Below are positions 33,887 through 46,814 of a stretch of DNA of 64,000 nt, in pieces; position 1 is the stretch's first letter; every line of letters begins with the position of its first letter. The DNA comes from Panaeolus papilionaceus (lineage: Eukaryota > Basidiomycota > Agaricomycetes > Agaricales), in NCBI GenBank assembly GCA_015501605.1, contig JADNRZ010000011.1:372001-436000 (forward strand), written 5' to 3'. The position numbers and the translations under genes were made by a program. The notes under the pieces are model-generated. The model had not been told where the DNA came from and did not search any database. It worked only from the letters and a program-made list of their open reading frames with translations.

Positions 33887-35089
33887 ATGTCTACCACTCA
33901 TAGCTACAGCAGAATAAGAATCAACGGGAGGTTGTCTGTGATGACTACAACCCCAGAGGAGCTCCGAGGACAGAATATTCGCTTGGTCATGTATGTACAC
34001 TGCGTCCCAATGTCATCGCTCGCAGGCAATCCGACTCAATCGCATCTTTTGACTAGTCTTATGGGTGCGACTGGAGCAGGAAAGAGCGCGGTAAGTATTA
34101 ATCAGCTGCCATCTGAAGCGCTGAGGCGGCCTGTGTTAATTCTGCCTACAGTTTGTTGAGACCTTATCACCGGGAAAGTCTTTGGGGATCTCCAAGGACA
34201 CAATCTATAGCGTCACCCAGAATGCCATTCTATACAAAATCCAGAATTTACAACATTGGGATGACCAGGTAATCATAATGGATACCCCTGGATTCCTGGA
34301 CCCCGGTATGTCAGAGAGTAGAATTGTAGCCCTGATTCGGCAACAATTCGAAAGCGTATAGTGAGCAGATCATCATTTTTTGTTTTCACCTTAGCCGCTC
34401 ACCCCCTCTTATGTTATTACCTTATTTTGGCTCCAGTAAAAACGCCAACGGTGTCGTTACATCTATCTTATACTTCCACCCTATTAGTGAGGTTCGCTTG
34501 GCCCATTCAAGGGGGCAGGCCATCGATCTTCTTCGTGCAGTCACAGCATCACTCAAGTCTCTTACGATCAATTTTGTCACATCCATGTGGAATAATGTGG
34601 CAACTGCAAAGATGGAACAGACCAATAGACGGTTGGAAGACCTGAAGTTTGAATTGTTTAAAGTACGTATGCGAAATTGCATGTATCGAAAATTGAGCCT
34701 GAACCTGTGATTAGAGGGCAAAGAAGCTGCACATAAACGTCACGAAGTTTGAATGCACCATGGAATCGTCGTTGTTTATCCTCGAAAACGCATGGGTTGC
34801 ATGGAATGTCAACGACAATTTAGCTGAAAGCGTCGATGCCGAATACAAATCCCTTGTTCGCACCGGCTTACTCGAGCGCATCGCTGAGGCTCAGTCCGTT
34901 TTGGAGGAACTGGCTAAGGATAAAATCCAGGCGGTGGAAAGTCAGGATCACCAGCTTTTAATGGCCGTCAATCAAAAGGGACAGCGCACGATCTCCACCC
35001 TTGAAGGTTTCCTAGTTGACCTCCATGCGATTGATCCAGAAGCTCACAAGGACGCACTATCAAAATTTCCCGTTATATTTCGTCCCTAA
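33887..35089 (+). CDS. P-loop GTPase 4
   Basis: Exons 33887-33990, 34057-34090 (34 nt), 34152-34360, 34437-34662 and 34715-35089 give 315 residues. G1 GATGAGKS at 38-45, G3 VIIMDTPGFLDPGMSES, then SILYFHPISEVRLAH and VTSMWNNV, then a coiled-coil C-terminus (LLERIAEAQSVLEELAKD). It lies in tandem behind GTPase 3 and shares its exon lengths, so the pair arose by local duplication. The downstream flank (35070-35400) is the remnant of a lectin-like gene block. Confidence 0.87.
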
Positions 35090-35400
35090 ATACTTGTAAA
35101 ATTGATTGTAAACTGGCATCGGTTGCTCATCCATTTTCCAATCATATAGCCTATATATCGCTTCCAATATTCGTGGGCAGCACCTTCTGCCAAAATGTGC
35201 CTTCAATAGCCATTCCCAGGTTCTCGGCATGTACGCTGATACAAAAAGAATGTACTAAAAATTACGGAAGGCGTGTGTACACATCTGGGAACGGAATTGC
35301 AAGGACTACGACGACAAAGATAACAGATTACTGGTTACTATCTATGAAATCCCTTCCTAATCGAGAAAGCAGACCAAAACTATACGACATCAGCGTGCCA
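35070..35400 (-). pseudogene. 3' flank remnant of a lectin-like gene copy
   Basis: Aligns with 11060-11370, that is the 3' UTR and last codons of lectin-like gene 1 (AAAATTGATTGTAAACTGG and ATGTACTAA blocks). The coding part itself is gone. It shows that the GTPase 4-GTPase 2 interval descends from the same ancestral block as 11-15 kb. Confidence 0.55.
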
Positions 35401-36416
35401 AATACTATATGTGGCCGGGAATTGCAAAATTTTTGGAAATCGTGAATTCCTCTCTTATTTCTTCATCCTGAGGGCCAGGATTTTACATGATGGTTCTAAA
35501 ATACAATCTTCATATACCCTTAAAAGTTTAGAATATTTGAAAAGCTACCTGGGCTATCGGGTCATGACCGAGAATTTGAGCAAGGATTCACGATGTGCAA
35601 AATTCTGGTCACGAAAATGTCACATTGACAAGATTCTCCCATTGGCTGTGAGGTTGACCGTGACCACGTGGGTTAAGTGAGAGTCCGAGAAAACCCAAAT
35701 ATGACCTTCAAACCCTGAATTCAGGGGTTATGAGGTGCAAATGTCACGCTTCCTGCTGTTTTGCAAGATTCTGAATTTTAGGATGAGCATCCACCTCAAT
35801 CACCACCGGAGAAATTGATTTTATAAAATATGAATAAAAATAGATTACACTCTCAAATTTCGAGAGCCTCGTGCATTGTTGTACTATATTTTGGAGCAGC
35901 AGTGGGGGTGATCAATCACGACCATGCATGGAATTTACATGCTCTCAACTCTTATTTTTTTGTTTCCACAAATTTAACTACGTAGACATGTAGCCTACAT
36001 GCTCGCAATTATGAATCTTTTTTTTCATATTTTTAGAGCAATGGGAAGGTATGCAAAAACGTCTGTCTACAAAATTTTGCACATTGTGATACCTTTGCAC
36101 ATCGTGACCTTATATAGTAACCAATGACGCAAGTCACGCAACCTCCGTTACGAGATCTGCAAGGAGTTTGGATAAGTCTAGAACCATGACGTAGCGATCA
36201 CCGTCCATTCAATCAACCCCAAGGCGGATTTCCAAGTGTACCACAAGCCCGTGGTGCTCATCGAACTCACAATTTAGTCTAAGTAGAGATAAAATTAGAA
36301 AGAGTTTTACTGTCGGGCTTCTATCATTTACCCGATGTGCACGAGGCACCCAACTGGTGCATGATAACAGAAAATCAGCTATTTTTGGTGAGATAAATGT
36401 GTCTATATAACTCACG
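35401..36416. other. Spacer with an apparent insertion of unknown type
   Basis: Similarity to the 11-14 kb block stops near 35400 and resumes near 36120, so about 0.7 kb here is extra DNA. It has imperfect inverted motifs (GATGTGCAAAATTCTGGTCACG near 35590; TTTTGCACATTGTG and TTTGCACATCGTGACC near 36070-36110) but no clear ends or coding frame. Confidence 0.4.
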
Positions 36417-36570
36417 TCAAGTTATGTAACCTGGCGTCTCTCGGAACACCTGAACCCGACAGACAGGATTGTTATTAAGCGCCACGAGGCCGGAGGGCAT
36501 CCAAACGCCCACCAAAGTCAAATGGTGCTTTCTTTCTCCCATCATCCTCCCAGCTAGCCCCAGTCATGGC
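36417..36570 (+). promoter_or_regulatory. Conserved upstream region of GTPase 2
   Basis: Counterpart of 14094-14250, with a TATA-like CTATATAAC near 36403 just upstream. It ends shortly before the ATG-only first exon. Confidence 0.5.
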
Positions 36571-36617
36571 GACAACGACAATACGTTCTTCATTTTCCTC
36601 GCTCGGACATAGAGACA

Positions 36618-37804
36618 ATGGTCCGTTGTATTTTTCGCTATTCAGAGCACCCCTTGTTTAATTGTTCATGACTGGCTAGCCGTGCTACGATTTCGGCTGG
36701 GTCAAAGAAATGTTCAAAAGGAAGACCCCAGAGGTGAAACCGATGGTTGATCGCGGGGGCGTCTCGGTGTCCCAGCCCGCAAAATCCAAGGACAAAGTCG
36801 TCGCAACTAGTACTGCAGGACCACCCACGTCCGCTGTTGAGCCTGCGAAAGGACCCGTCCCTCCTGCTATCATAAAAACCAAGAATCAAGGAGATCATGA
36901 CATACTTATCGCGTACGCATCTTCATATTCCGACTTGAATTTCGAGACGTGGCTGACCTCGTTTTAAGTGTCATAGGTGCAACAGGAGTAGGGAAGACGA
37001 CTGTGAGTATCCAATAGTTCAACTTGGTGTCATGATTTAACACGCGGCAACTAAGTTTATCAGGTCTCTCACAACCACCTTCGATGAGAACTGTGGTGAC
37101 CACGACCTCGAGGCAGGAACGAGAAAGGTTAAACCCTACGAAATTGACCTTCTCGACCTAGAGGACCGCCTCGTCCTGGTCGACACCCCCGGTTTCGATG
37201 ACCCTACACGACCCAACGCGGAAGTCTTAGAGGAGATCGCGCAGTGGATGGAAAAAACGTGTGTTATGTATCTCTCAGAGTGATCGCATTCATACTCACA
37301 CTCCAGAACTTAAGCTACAGAAAGGGTCGATTGTTGGACGGGCTTATTTTCCTGCATCGCATTACAGATATCCGCTTTGATTCCGGCGCATCGACTACCT
37401 TGAACATCTTCCAAAAGCTCTATGGTGGAAAGGGATACCAACGGCTTGCACCGGTCACCACGATGTGGAACAATGTTCAAGAAACCAAGGCGACCGAGTA
37501 TGCGAACAAGGAGAATGAACTTAGGGCAATTGCCTGGGGCTCGTTCCTTCAACGTAATGGCAACGAGGCTGCCCTTGTCGCGCGCTTCAACTCCACTGAT
37601 CCTCTGGCAGCCAAGAATAGCGCGCTTAAGGTAGTCACTGACCTCTTAGATCAAGCAATCAACGGTGTGGAGCTCAGAACTCAGTTACAAATGGAGCTCG
37701 TGGATCAAAATAAAACTTTGCCATTTACGGGGGCCGGAAAGGCTGCGTTTACGCTGACAGAGACGGCGAAGTATTATCTCCGAGGGCCTGTATCTAGTGA
37801 TTAG
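36618..37804 (+). CDS. P-loop GTPase 2
   Basis: Exons 36618-36620 (only the ATG), 36680-36912, 36969-37002 (34 nt), 37056-37258 and 37315-37804 give 320 residues. MPCYDFGWVKEMFKRK starts the protein, as in GTPase 1. The G1 loop GATGVGKT lies near residues 82-89, G3 is LVLVDTPGFDDPTRPN, then GLIFLHRITDIRFDSGAST and VTTMWNNVQET. The low-complexity N-terminal linker is 34 residues shorter than in GTPase 1. The uninterrupted frame and conserved splice sites suggest a working gene. It is followed, as in the first block, by a convergent DUF6699 copy. Confidence 0.88.
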
Positions 37805-37914
37805 ATTCACGATGTTGTAATATTCAATCGAATGGTCGCACTGTAAAACTGGCAAAATTATGTTGAGTACCGAAATTGCAACTTCAACTTCGCATGAATG
37901 GCGTTCAACTGTTT

Positions 37915-38200
37915 CTTATATCTTCCTCGTCTTTATAATCCATACTCCATTATCCCCTCCCCACTAACTTCACCACTGCACAACGGCCTGCGACACCTTC
38001 ACAACATCCCCAGCACACCTCTTCACAAACGGCTTCGCCAACTCCCTCCTCGCCCTCTCTCCCAGCTCCTCATTCCATCCTAATCGGCTCATTCAATTGC
38101 ATATACATCATATACATGAATACATTGCCAACTGTGATACGCCTCTCAATTTGTTGAGTCGGTACGACGTCGATGTACATTGTGCGTTTCATCTGCATTC
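37915..38200 (-). pseudogene. Decayed DUF6699 copy
   Basis: The minus strand still encodes YIDVVPTQQIERRITVG, FMYMMYMQLNEPIRM, NEELGERARRELAKPF and VVKVSQAVVQ, but these are in different frames, with a 14-bp deletion relative to the 17.7-kb copy and a stop in the C-terminus. It preserves the uninterrupted target sequence (ACATCCCCAGCACACCTC) corresponding to the transposon insertion site at 15847-15855 and so serves as the empty site. Confidence 0.75.
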
Positions 38201-38655
38201 AAGCCGCTCAACTCCAGCCAGCCTAAGGGCGGCTTTTAGAACCTCGAACTGGAACTCTCTCGTGCTTTTGGGTCACAGGGTGCAGTATTCATCGACAAAA
38301 GTCAAACAAGAGGTTGAAGCAAGCAAGAAAACAACAAAACCTTTCGAATTCGAATGAAAACTGGATACGCGGACATGCAGTGTGTCTTCGTCTGGGGCTA
38401 TGCTCCGCCTCACGTATACTGTAAGCCATTCATCTATTTTTAAACAGGCCCATCTTCAGTCAGTGTAATTTTAATCCTCAGCCCAACCGGCCAAATCACG
38501 CCATGAAACATATACGTAAGTGGATCATGATGGAATCGCTCATGCGACTAGTCTACTGGAGTATATTACACAGCCGCAACTCTAACACTAACATTAACGG
38601 TAACGCTGACAGTAAAAAAGAAAAGGAAGATAGAAGAAATGAAGCGGGAATGACA

Positions 38656-41600
38656 CTACGACAAATCAAACCCAGCATTCGAATTAATCGCCTGCAACAA
38701 CTTGGTTCTCAACACCCTCTCAGAGGTGTACAGCGGCAACTACAAAACAGAAAATGGTTTGATCAGTAAACGCGCTAGAGATCCAAACGAGGGAGGACAA
38801 GTAGACAAAAAAAACGCTCAAATACAACACTCACCTTCAACAGATTCACACACGTACTCGCAGTCGGCAACCTCGTCTCGTCCAGCCCCGCGTCCCGAAT
38901 ACAAAAATTCGGCACCAGCTCTTTGAAACCCAGTAGCGGCGGTCTACTACAACTTGTAACAAACCTCAGGAGGGATTTCTTCTCGTCTTCACTAAACGCG
39001 TCAACGACATTCCAGAACGCACGTATGGTGGGGTGCGAGGATGAATAGAGCCCGCCGTAAAGAGTGTGTTGTTGGAGATCGACGATGGAGATAGGTGTGC
39101 CTGAGACGCCGCCCATGAGGGTTTGAACTTCTTGTTGATTGAACATTCTAAATGAGCGATAATAGAGCGCCAGAGTCAGTATCGTGCCGTCCTCATGAAT
39201 ATAGATGGTAAGGGGATAAAAGAGAGAAAAATAGACGAACTTCAACCACCTCCCCTCAATCATCTCTCCCAGCCCCTCAAAAAACGCCTCGCTCTGCTTC
39301 TTGATCTGCCGACTCAGCCTAAAATGCGAGATGAGCACAATATACGTCAACCTGTTCTCCTTCGTAACCGGTATATTCGCGCCATTGGGGATAAGATCGA
39401 TGGTTTTCGTTACTCCGAATTCTGCATCAGCAAAAACGAAACCATCATCTACAACGAATCAGGGAGAGTAAAGGAAGTGCAAAAACGCACCATCAACATC
39501 CACTCCAAACCACAACCCCAACCCCTCTACATCTCCTTCATAATGCTTCAAAAACACAAGCCCATTATACAACTCCGGATCCAGACTTGCAAGGTCATCT
39601 AGGAAACTTTGCTTATCCAACAGCTTCGATATGAAAAAGGACGCAAAGGCAACATCGACGAGGATGCCTTCGTAGAGGGCTTTACCGAGGATACGACCGA
39701 TGAAGCGGTACCAGTTCAGGCTGTGGGCTGTAGGTGGGTGTGTTAGTGTCGGTATTAGAGATATAATTATGAGAGAAGCAAGGACACGCACGTTCAGTCG
39801 CATACGCATGCGGATTCGGATAGAGCTCGTTCTTCTTATTCGCCAACCACAGCCCACGATCCGTATCAAACACCTCCTTACACAATGACGTGAAGAATTC
39901 CTTGAATACTCCGCCGCCGTCGATACCAGCTCTGTGAGAGATGTGTCAGCGTATCGCTCGAGATGTTTTGAAAATGTAAATGAATGGAAAGGTGTCGTCG
40001 TAAAGTGTAACGAAATAGAAGAGCGACTTCAAGACAAGCAAAGATTAAAAAGCGACAACGAAATGCGAACGAAGGAATGAAGAAACCAAAACCAAAAAAG
40101 CACTCACTCCTCCTCTCCAAACGTATCCACAAACCCAATCTCCACACTCCTCTTCAAATCCACATCTTGTAGCTTATCAAACCCATCTTGCGCAACCCTA
40201 TCCCTCCTAATCATAATCTTCTCTCTCCTTCCCCTCCCTGCTCGTCCCAGCGCATTGACACCTAACGGAACAGCCGGTCCTCCTTCCTCCGCATTGCCAT
40301 TCCCCGACTCTGGATCATCGAATAATGGAACGACGGGTGCTATAGCCTGCCTAAACCTTTGGACAGGATTAACGGCCCTCATCCCAATCCCACTGGGCGA
40401 CGCGCCCCCGAAGGGATCAAACCGTCCAAACCCTCCCATACCCATACTTCCGCGGCCGCCGTTGTGTCTCATCGCATCAAAAACGATAAAATGCCTGAAA
40501 ATTTGCACCCTGACCTCAAACGGAATGGCGAAAGGCAGGTTATTCAGGATGAGAAGTCGCGGTGTGAGGAGAGAAAGCTTTTGAGTTGCCATACGAGAGG
40601 CGCGTGAGGCGCGTTGGTAGGCTGGGTGTTGGTGACGTGGTTGATGAGATGAGGAGAAGGGGGAGGGGTCGACGGCCATTGAGTTTGAGTCGGTATCTTC
40701 AGATAGGGCGGTATTGATGAGGTTCTGCTCTTCCATGCTGCATTTTGTATGAGTATATGGGGGACAATCCGAAAAGGCGAAAGAAAAACATACACAGCAG
40801 CCTCGACGAAACCTGCCATACTCATTTCCTTCACTAACCAATGATCCTTCGGCACAAACGGCCGTCTCGAGCTATACCACAGGCCCCAATTCCATCAGTA
40901 CTTTCGTCTCAAAAAAGGTACAAAGAAGGCTCACTCCCGATCCCTAACCCCACCCACACATCCCCTCACCCTCTCCCTCGCATCCTCCCAACTCACTCCC
41001 GTGCCAGGCACACTCTTACGGCTTGTGTACGCGCTCCTATCGTTCCAATACAACCCAAAAGCGACGTTCAGCATCTTCTTACTGAACGTCTTGAGTTCAT
41101 CCAGCGAGAGTGGATTTTGACTTCTCGTTGGGCCCGTTGATGAGGGGCCAGCGCGAGATGTGCTGAGGTACTTGTTTGAAGTGGATGATGACGATCCTAG
41201 CGTCCTTCCACCACCAGATGACGAGGATGCGGCAACAGACCACGAATCCGTCCCGAAGAACTCGTCGTCTCCCATCGTGAGCATCGTCTGAGCGTACACA
41301 TCGGCGAGAAGGAGTAGAGGAGGCCAATGGACGGCGTTTTTGTCATCTGGAATAGGATCATAGTCAGCATCATATCAAGTCACCGGAAATTCAGCATCAT
41401 CGCCAATAACAACTCACCAAAAAGCAACCCCGCACTCCCCTCTCCCTCCCTCCCAAGCGGACTCCCCCTAACACACTCTCTCCACAATTCCCTGACGAAA
41501 CCCGCTCCTGCTCCTCCGCCCGCAAGGAACTGCAAAACCCCTCCCGACGGCGGCTTATCTTTATCTTTATCTTTCCCTACACCCGCACCCGCGCCTCCAA

Positions 41601-43284
41601 CGCCTTTCCCAGTCGCCCCACCGGCACCAACACCACCTATAGAAGAAGTAGCGACAGAAGCCCCTCCACCGCCCACCATGACACTCAACGCAAACAAGTA
41701 CCCCACCAGCGCATTCAACGTCTTCCCGTACTCCTTCCCCTGTCTCCCTTCAAAAATGGCTTGCAGGTGGGTAGGACTGGTAAGTTTGAGGATCCTCGCC
41801 TGTGTTTTGGAGTCTAGCACCAGCTGAGGCAACGATGAGGGGGGCTGGCTGAATTCTTGGACTACGACGACGCGCGTCGACGATGGGCTGGGTGTTTGAG
41901 GTCTACTCCCCTCTGATGCACTCGTCGCCTCACCAGCACCACCCAAAAGCTTCCTCTTCCCCGTCATCTTCTTTGTCTTCCCTTCCTTGACCTTCTTCGC
42001 CTTCCGCCCGTCCTCTCCTGGTCTCTTTTCCAACGCCGCCCTCGGGATCTCATTGATCACAACTGTAGAAACCTCCAGATACCTCACAAACGCCTCACTC
42101 CCCATCCGCTTATACCCAGCCCCAGGGTTCACAAACATCGACATATTCGCTAAAAAATGCACTTTATCCTCCACCCCCATCTTCTTCACTGCTTCAATGA
42201 GGTCACCGCCCAAGGTGTGCAGGGAGGTGAAAGGGAGTCGGGATGTGAATGTGGGGAGGGCAGAGAGAGGGAGGCGGTTTGGGAGGAGGGGGATGGTGAG
42301 GATGTGCGTGAAAATGGAGAGGAGGAGAGCAGGCGAGGGCGAGGAGGTGGTGAGTGGCAGTGTGATGAGCGAGAGGATGTGTGGTAGGGCCGGAGACGAC
42401 TTGGATTCAACGGGCTATAAAGGGAGAAAAAGACGTGATTCACGATGAGCATGAGATGAAGGTAGACGTATTCTATAGAAGAAACGCACGATTTGCTTGA
42501 CAGCTTGACTGAGTGAGGTATAAAGACCATTGTTGATGAGGTGATCCGTCATTTTCTGACATAACTGAGCACCCTCGTCGCCGAGAACTGACACAGCTGC
42601 GTCTCGGGACAAAAGGTAGTTGAGAACAGTGAGGTATTGAATTGAGTTTTCAGATCTGATACAGAGAGCGTCAGACAATGTATAGCGACAGGGTCAGGGT
42701 AAATGAGTCAGAGGACGGCTTACTCTGGGGATAATGCAACACTGCTCAACATCATCTTTGCAATTCTACATAGCAGGACAAACCAGCTCTGAGAATTTCC
42801 GTTCATCGCTGGGGCGTATACGGCGTCTATTGTGGAAAAAAAAGAGCGTTAAATAAGACGGAAAAGGGGAGGGAAAAGGAATAAACGAACCCTGACCAGA
42901 TCTCAGCACACCCACACACCACTCGCCCAACACCACACCTCCCAACGCACTCTTGCCTCCCCAATTAGCTACTACAACAGCTCTCAATTTCCTAATCTCC
43001 CCTCCTCTCTCTCCTTCACTCATCTCTACATCCATACCCTCTCCCCCCTTCGCCTCCCCGCCACGCACAAGGCCCACCAATTCTGCCCTCACACGTCCCG
43101 CCTCCCTCCTCCCCCTCCACCAACTCTGAATCACCACAGCACTCTCCCATCTCCTCTTCGCCTCAAGCCTTCTCTCTCGCTCTGCTGCGACCTGATTCAA
43201 GAGATCTGCAGACGAGTGTTGAGTTGACGTGCCGCCTAGATTGATCTTTCGCTTTGAGTCTGGACCAGAGAAGACGGGGAACAT
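38656..43284 (-). CDS. hul5: HECT-type E3 ubiquitin ligase, HUL5/UBE3C class
   Basis: Starts MFPVFSGPDSKRKINLGGTS, the typical HUL5/UBE3C beginning, followed by an IQ-like helix (WESAVVIQSWWRGRRE). At least ten exons follow. The HECT domain is covered by FEVRVQIFRHF, DGGGVFKEFFTSLCKEVF, NWYRFIGRILGKALYEGI, YNGLVFLKHYEGDVE, DLIPNGANIPVTKEN and QQEVQTLMGGV. The catalytic cysteine is in LPTASTCVNLLK, and the last exon ends LLQAINSNAGFDLS at 38656-38658. HUL5 proteins extend ubiquitin chains at the proteasome; here the role is inferred by family. Long Ser/Gly/Ala-rich linkers occupy 41400-42000. The splice sites I checked (the VDDDGFVFADAEFGV and last-exon junctions) are clean. Damaged copies lie at 18820-19690, 21985-22330 and 48550-50371. 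Confidence 0.87.
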
Positions 43285-44240
43285 TGTTGAGTGAGTAGTA
43301 AAGTGTCCTATAAAACAGGTATTCAATGGCGTGTTATCGCGAATTTGAGGATGAGGATGGCTTGGATTGGTGTTGCAGTGAAATCAAGATTGTCGTTCAA
43401 GCAATGCTCAGGTTCTCTCGCAAGTTCAACCCTCCAAAAACGCAAGTACAGACGAAGATAACTCCAGATATCAAGATATTATACGTTTAAAACGTAAATT
43501 CCAGAGGAAAAATAGCCAGAGCAAAGGACTAGGACGAGGACGAAAGAGAAAGAAAGAGATGCGTAATAAGCAAAGGACGCGTCAACACCGGAGATAAAGC
43601 ACTGCAGGCACACACAGCTGCCGTCATCGTGCTTCATAAGCTGCTTATGTGGGTCCGATCTTATCTTATCTCGGCATTATCCGACCCACTTGCTTCGAGC
43701 TCTGGTTTGCCCTTCTGCTTTCCTTTCAGCGCTGGTACGATGGAACGTTGACTTGATCGACCATAATATTTGTAGGATCATGCAATGAGACTGATTAATC
43801 ATAGAGCATGCCGCATATGGCGTTCATGTTGATATACATGCGATACGGGATACATATTGACATGCGTCCTCGTCCTCGACTGAAGATGTTTCCACATCGT
43901 CATTCGGAAGGTTCTGTAAGATGGTTCAGACATTCACGAACACCCTTGATACAACCCTTGGAACACCCGGAGATCATTACGTTATAGATGTAAGTTAAAC
44001 AGCATCATAATCATCGGTCCTTTCCCACTGCGTTTGCACTATTTTCACGATTAACCATGCATCCGTTCTCTTGAATGATTTACTCATTCTCGGTTGCTTA
44101 ATTATGTATTCAATCGTCATCTTTATTTGGGTGAACATACGGGTCAAAATAATTGAGGTAAAAACTAAATTAGAATACGAGTGACCTGTAACACTCCGTA
44201 CAGAAAAAAATTAAATTACAGCAGATCGTCCACATCTATG
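43285..44240. other. HUL5 promoter region and spacer
   Basis: 43300-43880 has a close counterpart at 50380-50950 upstream of the HUL5 pseudogene (GACGCGTCAACACCGG, AAAGCACTGCAG, TTCATAAGCTGCTTA). Beyond 43900 the copies diverge and no gene is visible. Confidence 0.55.
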
Positions 44241-44247
44241 CACCACC

Positions 44248-45071
44248 TGGATGTTCCTGATCCAGCGGCGCACTTTCTGCCACCTGTCGTTCGTTCCTAT
44301 ACCTTAGTATAATCATGATACCGATGACCCAAATTGAAAGACCTCACGAAAATCAAGAAACATGGCCCAAACACTGCAATAATCCCAAAAACAACTCCCA
44401 CCAACTGCACCAACAGGCATCGCAGTGTTCAACGCGACCATTCTAGGGACCTCTTGCTAAAAACCCTCACAATCACCTCCCATGTACCCGTCGCCCAGAC
44501 CGCCTAACACTCCGCCGAATGCAACAACGCACCCGAGGACGAGGAGTGATAGCAGCAACGGGAGCGATTCAAAGAGGCTCAACACAGCGGAACAAGTGAC
44601 GAAGGCAAAGGTACTGTACACATGGCTTATACTTGGTCTAAATAGCTGCTCCTCCGTCAAAAGCATTAACAAATCGAGCTCCATATGCGAAACAAAGACT
44701 ATCTCAGCCGAGCAAGTCTTCCCACATGCACGACTTTGATTCATTTACTCACACTCTCGATTCGCAGATGCTCTTCTGTTGCCGTTAAATCAAATTGTGC
44801 CAATGGTAATGACCTCCCTCCTCTCTTTACTTCGGTCAGCCAGGGCGAGTGCCGAGATACCACTATCCACAGCCCCAACACTCACATCAGTGCTTTCCAC
44901 CAGTATGTCCCCACTCAGTGTTTTACCTATACATAATGACTCACAAGGAATCATGCTGATAGAACCAGCCACGAGCTTGCAACCACATTCTCCCAGATAC
45001 CGTGGATGAGCTTCAGCATTGTCGTTAAGCCCAACCTGAACTTGCTTGCCAACAATGGTTATTTCACTCAA
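44248..45071 (-). CDS. Possible small membrane protein gene, model uncertain
   Basis: Minus-strand pieces look protein-like: VGLNDNAEAHPRYLGECGC and LVAGSISMIPCESLCIG (44790-45071), a hydrophobic stretch in 44457-44744, and GVVFGIIAVFGPCFLIFV followed by a polar tail ending at about 44248. They could be exons of one secreted or single-pass membrane protein, but I could not join them with certainty and recognise no family. Confidence 0.3.
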
Positions 45072-45347
45072 TGGAGGAGTTTGGTCTTCAGCTTACTTGG
45101 GCTTTACTCGCTGCTCAAATTTTTCCCAGATCGTTCTGGAGAAGCATGTAATGACTGTATTAATAAACAGTACCAATCAATAGCGATAACGAGGCGAGAT
45201 ACATATTTTGAAAAAGGGATAAACGAGACAGGAGAACAATATACATGTCCACATGTATAGTGTAAGAAAATGAAATGGGCATGAAATAGAACATGGTTTG
45301 AGATCTTGAAGCAGAGTCCAGTCGGTCAGTCTAAGTGGACTTGGAGG

Positions 45348-46814
45348 TCACAACAGGGGTTGACAAGAAGAGAAGGGCATGAACTCACCAAAACCAATTG
45401 CCCATGACTTGATCACATAAAAACCTTGAGAAACCCATCCTGGATGTTCAATTTCTTGCAGCTCCATCTTTAATCCCTTGAGATCGTCCTTGAATTTCTT
45501 AATTTGTGATTGGAGAATTAGCTGCAGTGGCTTGTCACCCTGTTTGACAGCATGCTTTAGGTCAGCTTTCATAGTTGCACATGTGCTATGTAGCTTTTGA
45601 ATTCGATCCCGGAGTAGTTCTGGGTCAAGTTGATAAAGCTGCTTTTCAAACCTCTGGAGATCTTCTTTGCTTTCCTTGATCTGTGATCGGAGTAGGGATT
45701 GCAGTGGCATGTTGCCTTGTGATACAGCATGCTGCAGGTCGGAAAGTGCAGTTGTGCATGTGCACTGCAGGTTTTGAATTCGATCTTGAAGGTCAGCTTT
45801 CAGGTTGCTGACAAATGTGCATTGTTGCATCAATTGTGATTCGTTGACCATATTCTCAAATGCAAAGCATTGGCCCTGGAATCGTTGCATAGACACCAGA
45901 GCTTCATCTAGGATAGATAGAGCCGAAGCTTGGGTGTTGTGGAACTTGTCGATTCTGCCCCCTCGAACAATAACACTCTGGTCATGTGACAATCTATGAG
46001 TATATTCACAAATCCTATAAAAGTTGAATTAACCTTCCAGATATTGTTCTTGAGCTGCTGAAATGTGTGCTCTGCACGCATCATTGCTTGTTCACCGTGA
46101 ATCAAGTCCCACATCGTAGTTGTTATAGTGATCTGATGGGATGTACTGATACCTGTGAGTTGCTGGAAGGTTTCCAAAACCCTCCGCTGACTTCCAGACA
46201 GACGAACACAGTTAACGGGTGTGAGGTACAAAATGCCAGAGAAATATGAGCTGTTAGTGTCGGATATAAGCAGTTAACAGAATCAACAAAGAAATATGTA
46301 TTAATACTGCTGCAACAAGGGTATGATTTGACCTACCCTGCATCCGTAATCCATTTCTGCAACATTGTTACAATGGTCAACTCAGATATTTTCGTATCAG
46401 CAAATCCCGGCGAGTCCACGAGATACACCGGTGCATTCCCATACTGGACGTTGTTCAATCTGTAAGAGGAAACTGATTGTGTGAAGCCCTCCAACCGGCC
46501 ACTGGATATCTTCTCAGCGCTGTTCAGTCCAAGCGCCTCAATAAACTGGTTGGACCCGATATATGCGGTTAGATATGTGATCTGCAATCGCCTCGAGAGA
46601 GGACGTTAATCTGTCACACACCGAACTCTTCCCGGCTCCCGTTGGACCCATTAGTCTTGCACACAGTGTTAGATAGATATTTATGCACATTTCTCGCAAG
46701 ATCGACCTACAAGATGTTGCAACTGATGATGCTGGGCCTCCGTTGTACTTTGTCAACGCTAACGGGACCATTGACCCTGAGGCGTCTATACTTGGGCGTG
46801 GTAATAGCTGTCAT
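45348..46814 (-). CDS. P-loop GTPase 5 with coiled-coil repeats
   Basis: Exons 46814-46711, 46655-46622 (34 nt), 46545-46337, 46250-46034 and 45977-45348 give 397 residues. G1 is GPTGAGKS at 38-45; G3 is VYLVDSPGFADTKISE; then GILYLTPVNCVRLSGSQ and TTTMWDLIHG. The first three exon lengths (104, 34, 209) are identical to those of GTPase 4. The last exon encodes two successive copies of a roughly 50-residue coiled-coil unit (LQDRIQNLQCTCTTALSDL and LRDRIQKLHSTCATMKADL, each followed by a PLQ-LL/I-SQIK motif). A further 3' intron after WAIGFG is possible and would change only the last residues. A broken paralogue lies at 55421-59027. Confidence 0.85.

Noticed and set aside
37259..37804. ORF start at 37244 for GTPase 2 third part
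   Set aside because: It reads through an intron; the paralogous splice site at 37258/37315 preserves the G-domain sequence.
39195..42448. Plus-strand ORFs across the HECT gene
   Set aside because: Antisense shadows rich in Pro/Ser/Arg; the minus-strand frame carries all HECT motifs.
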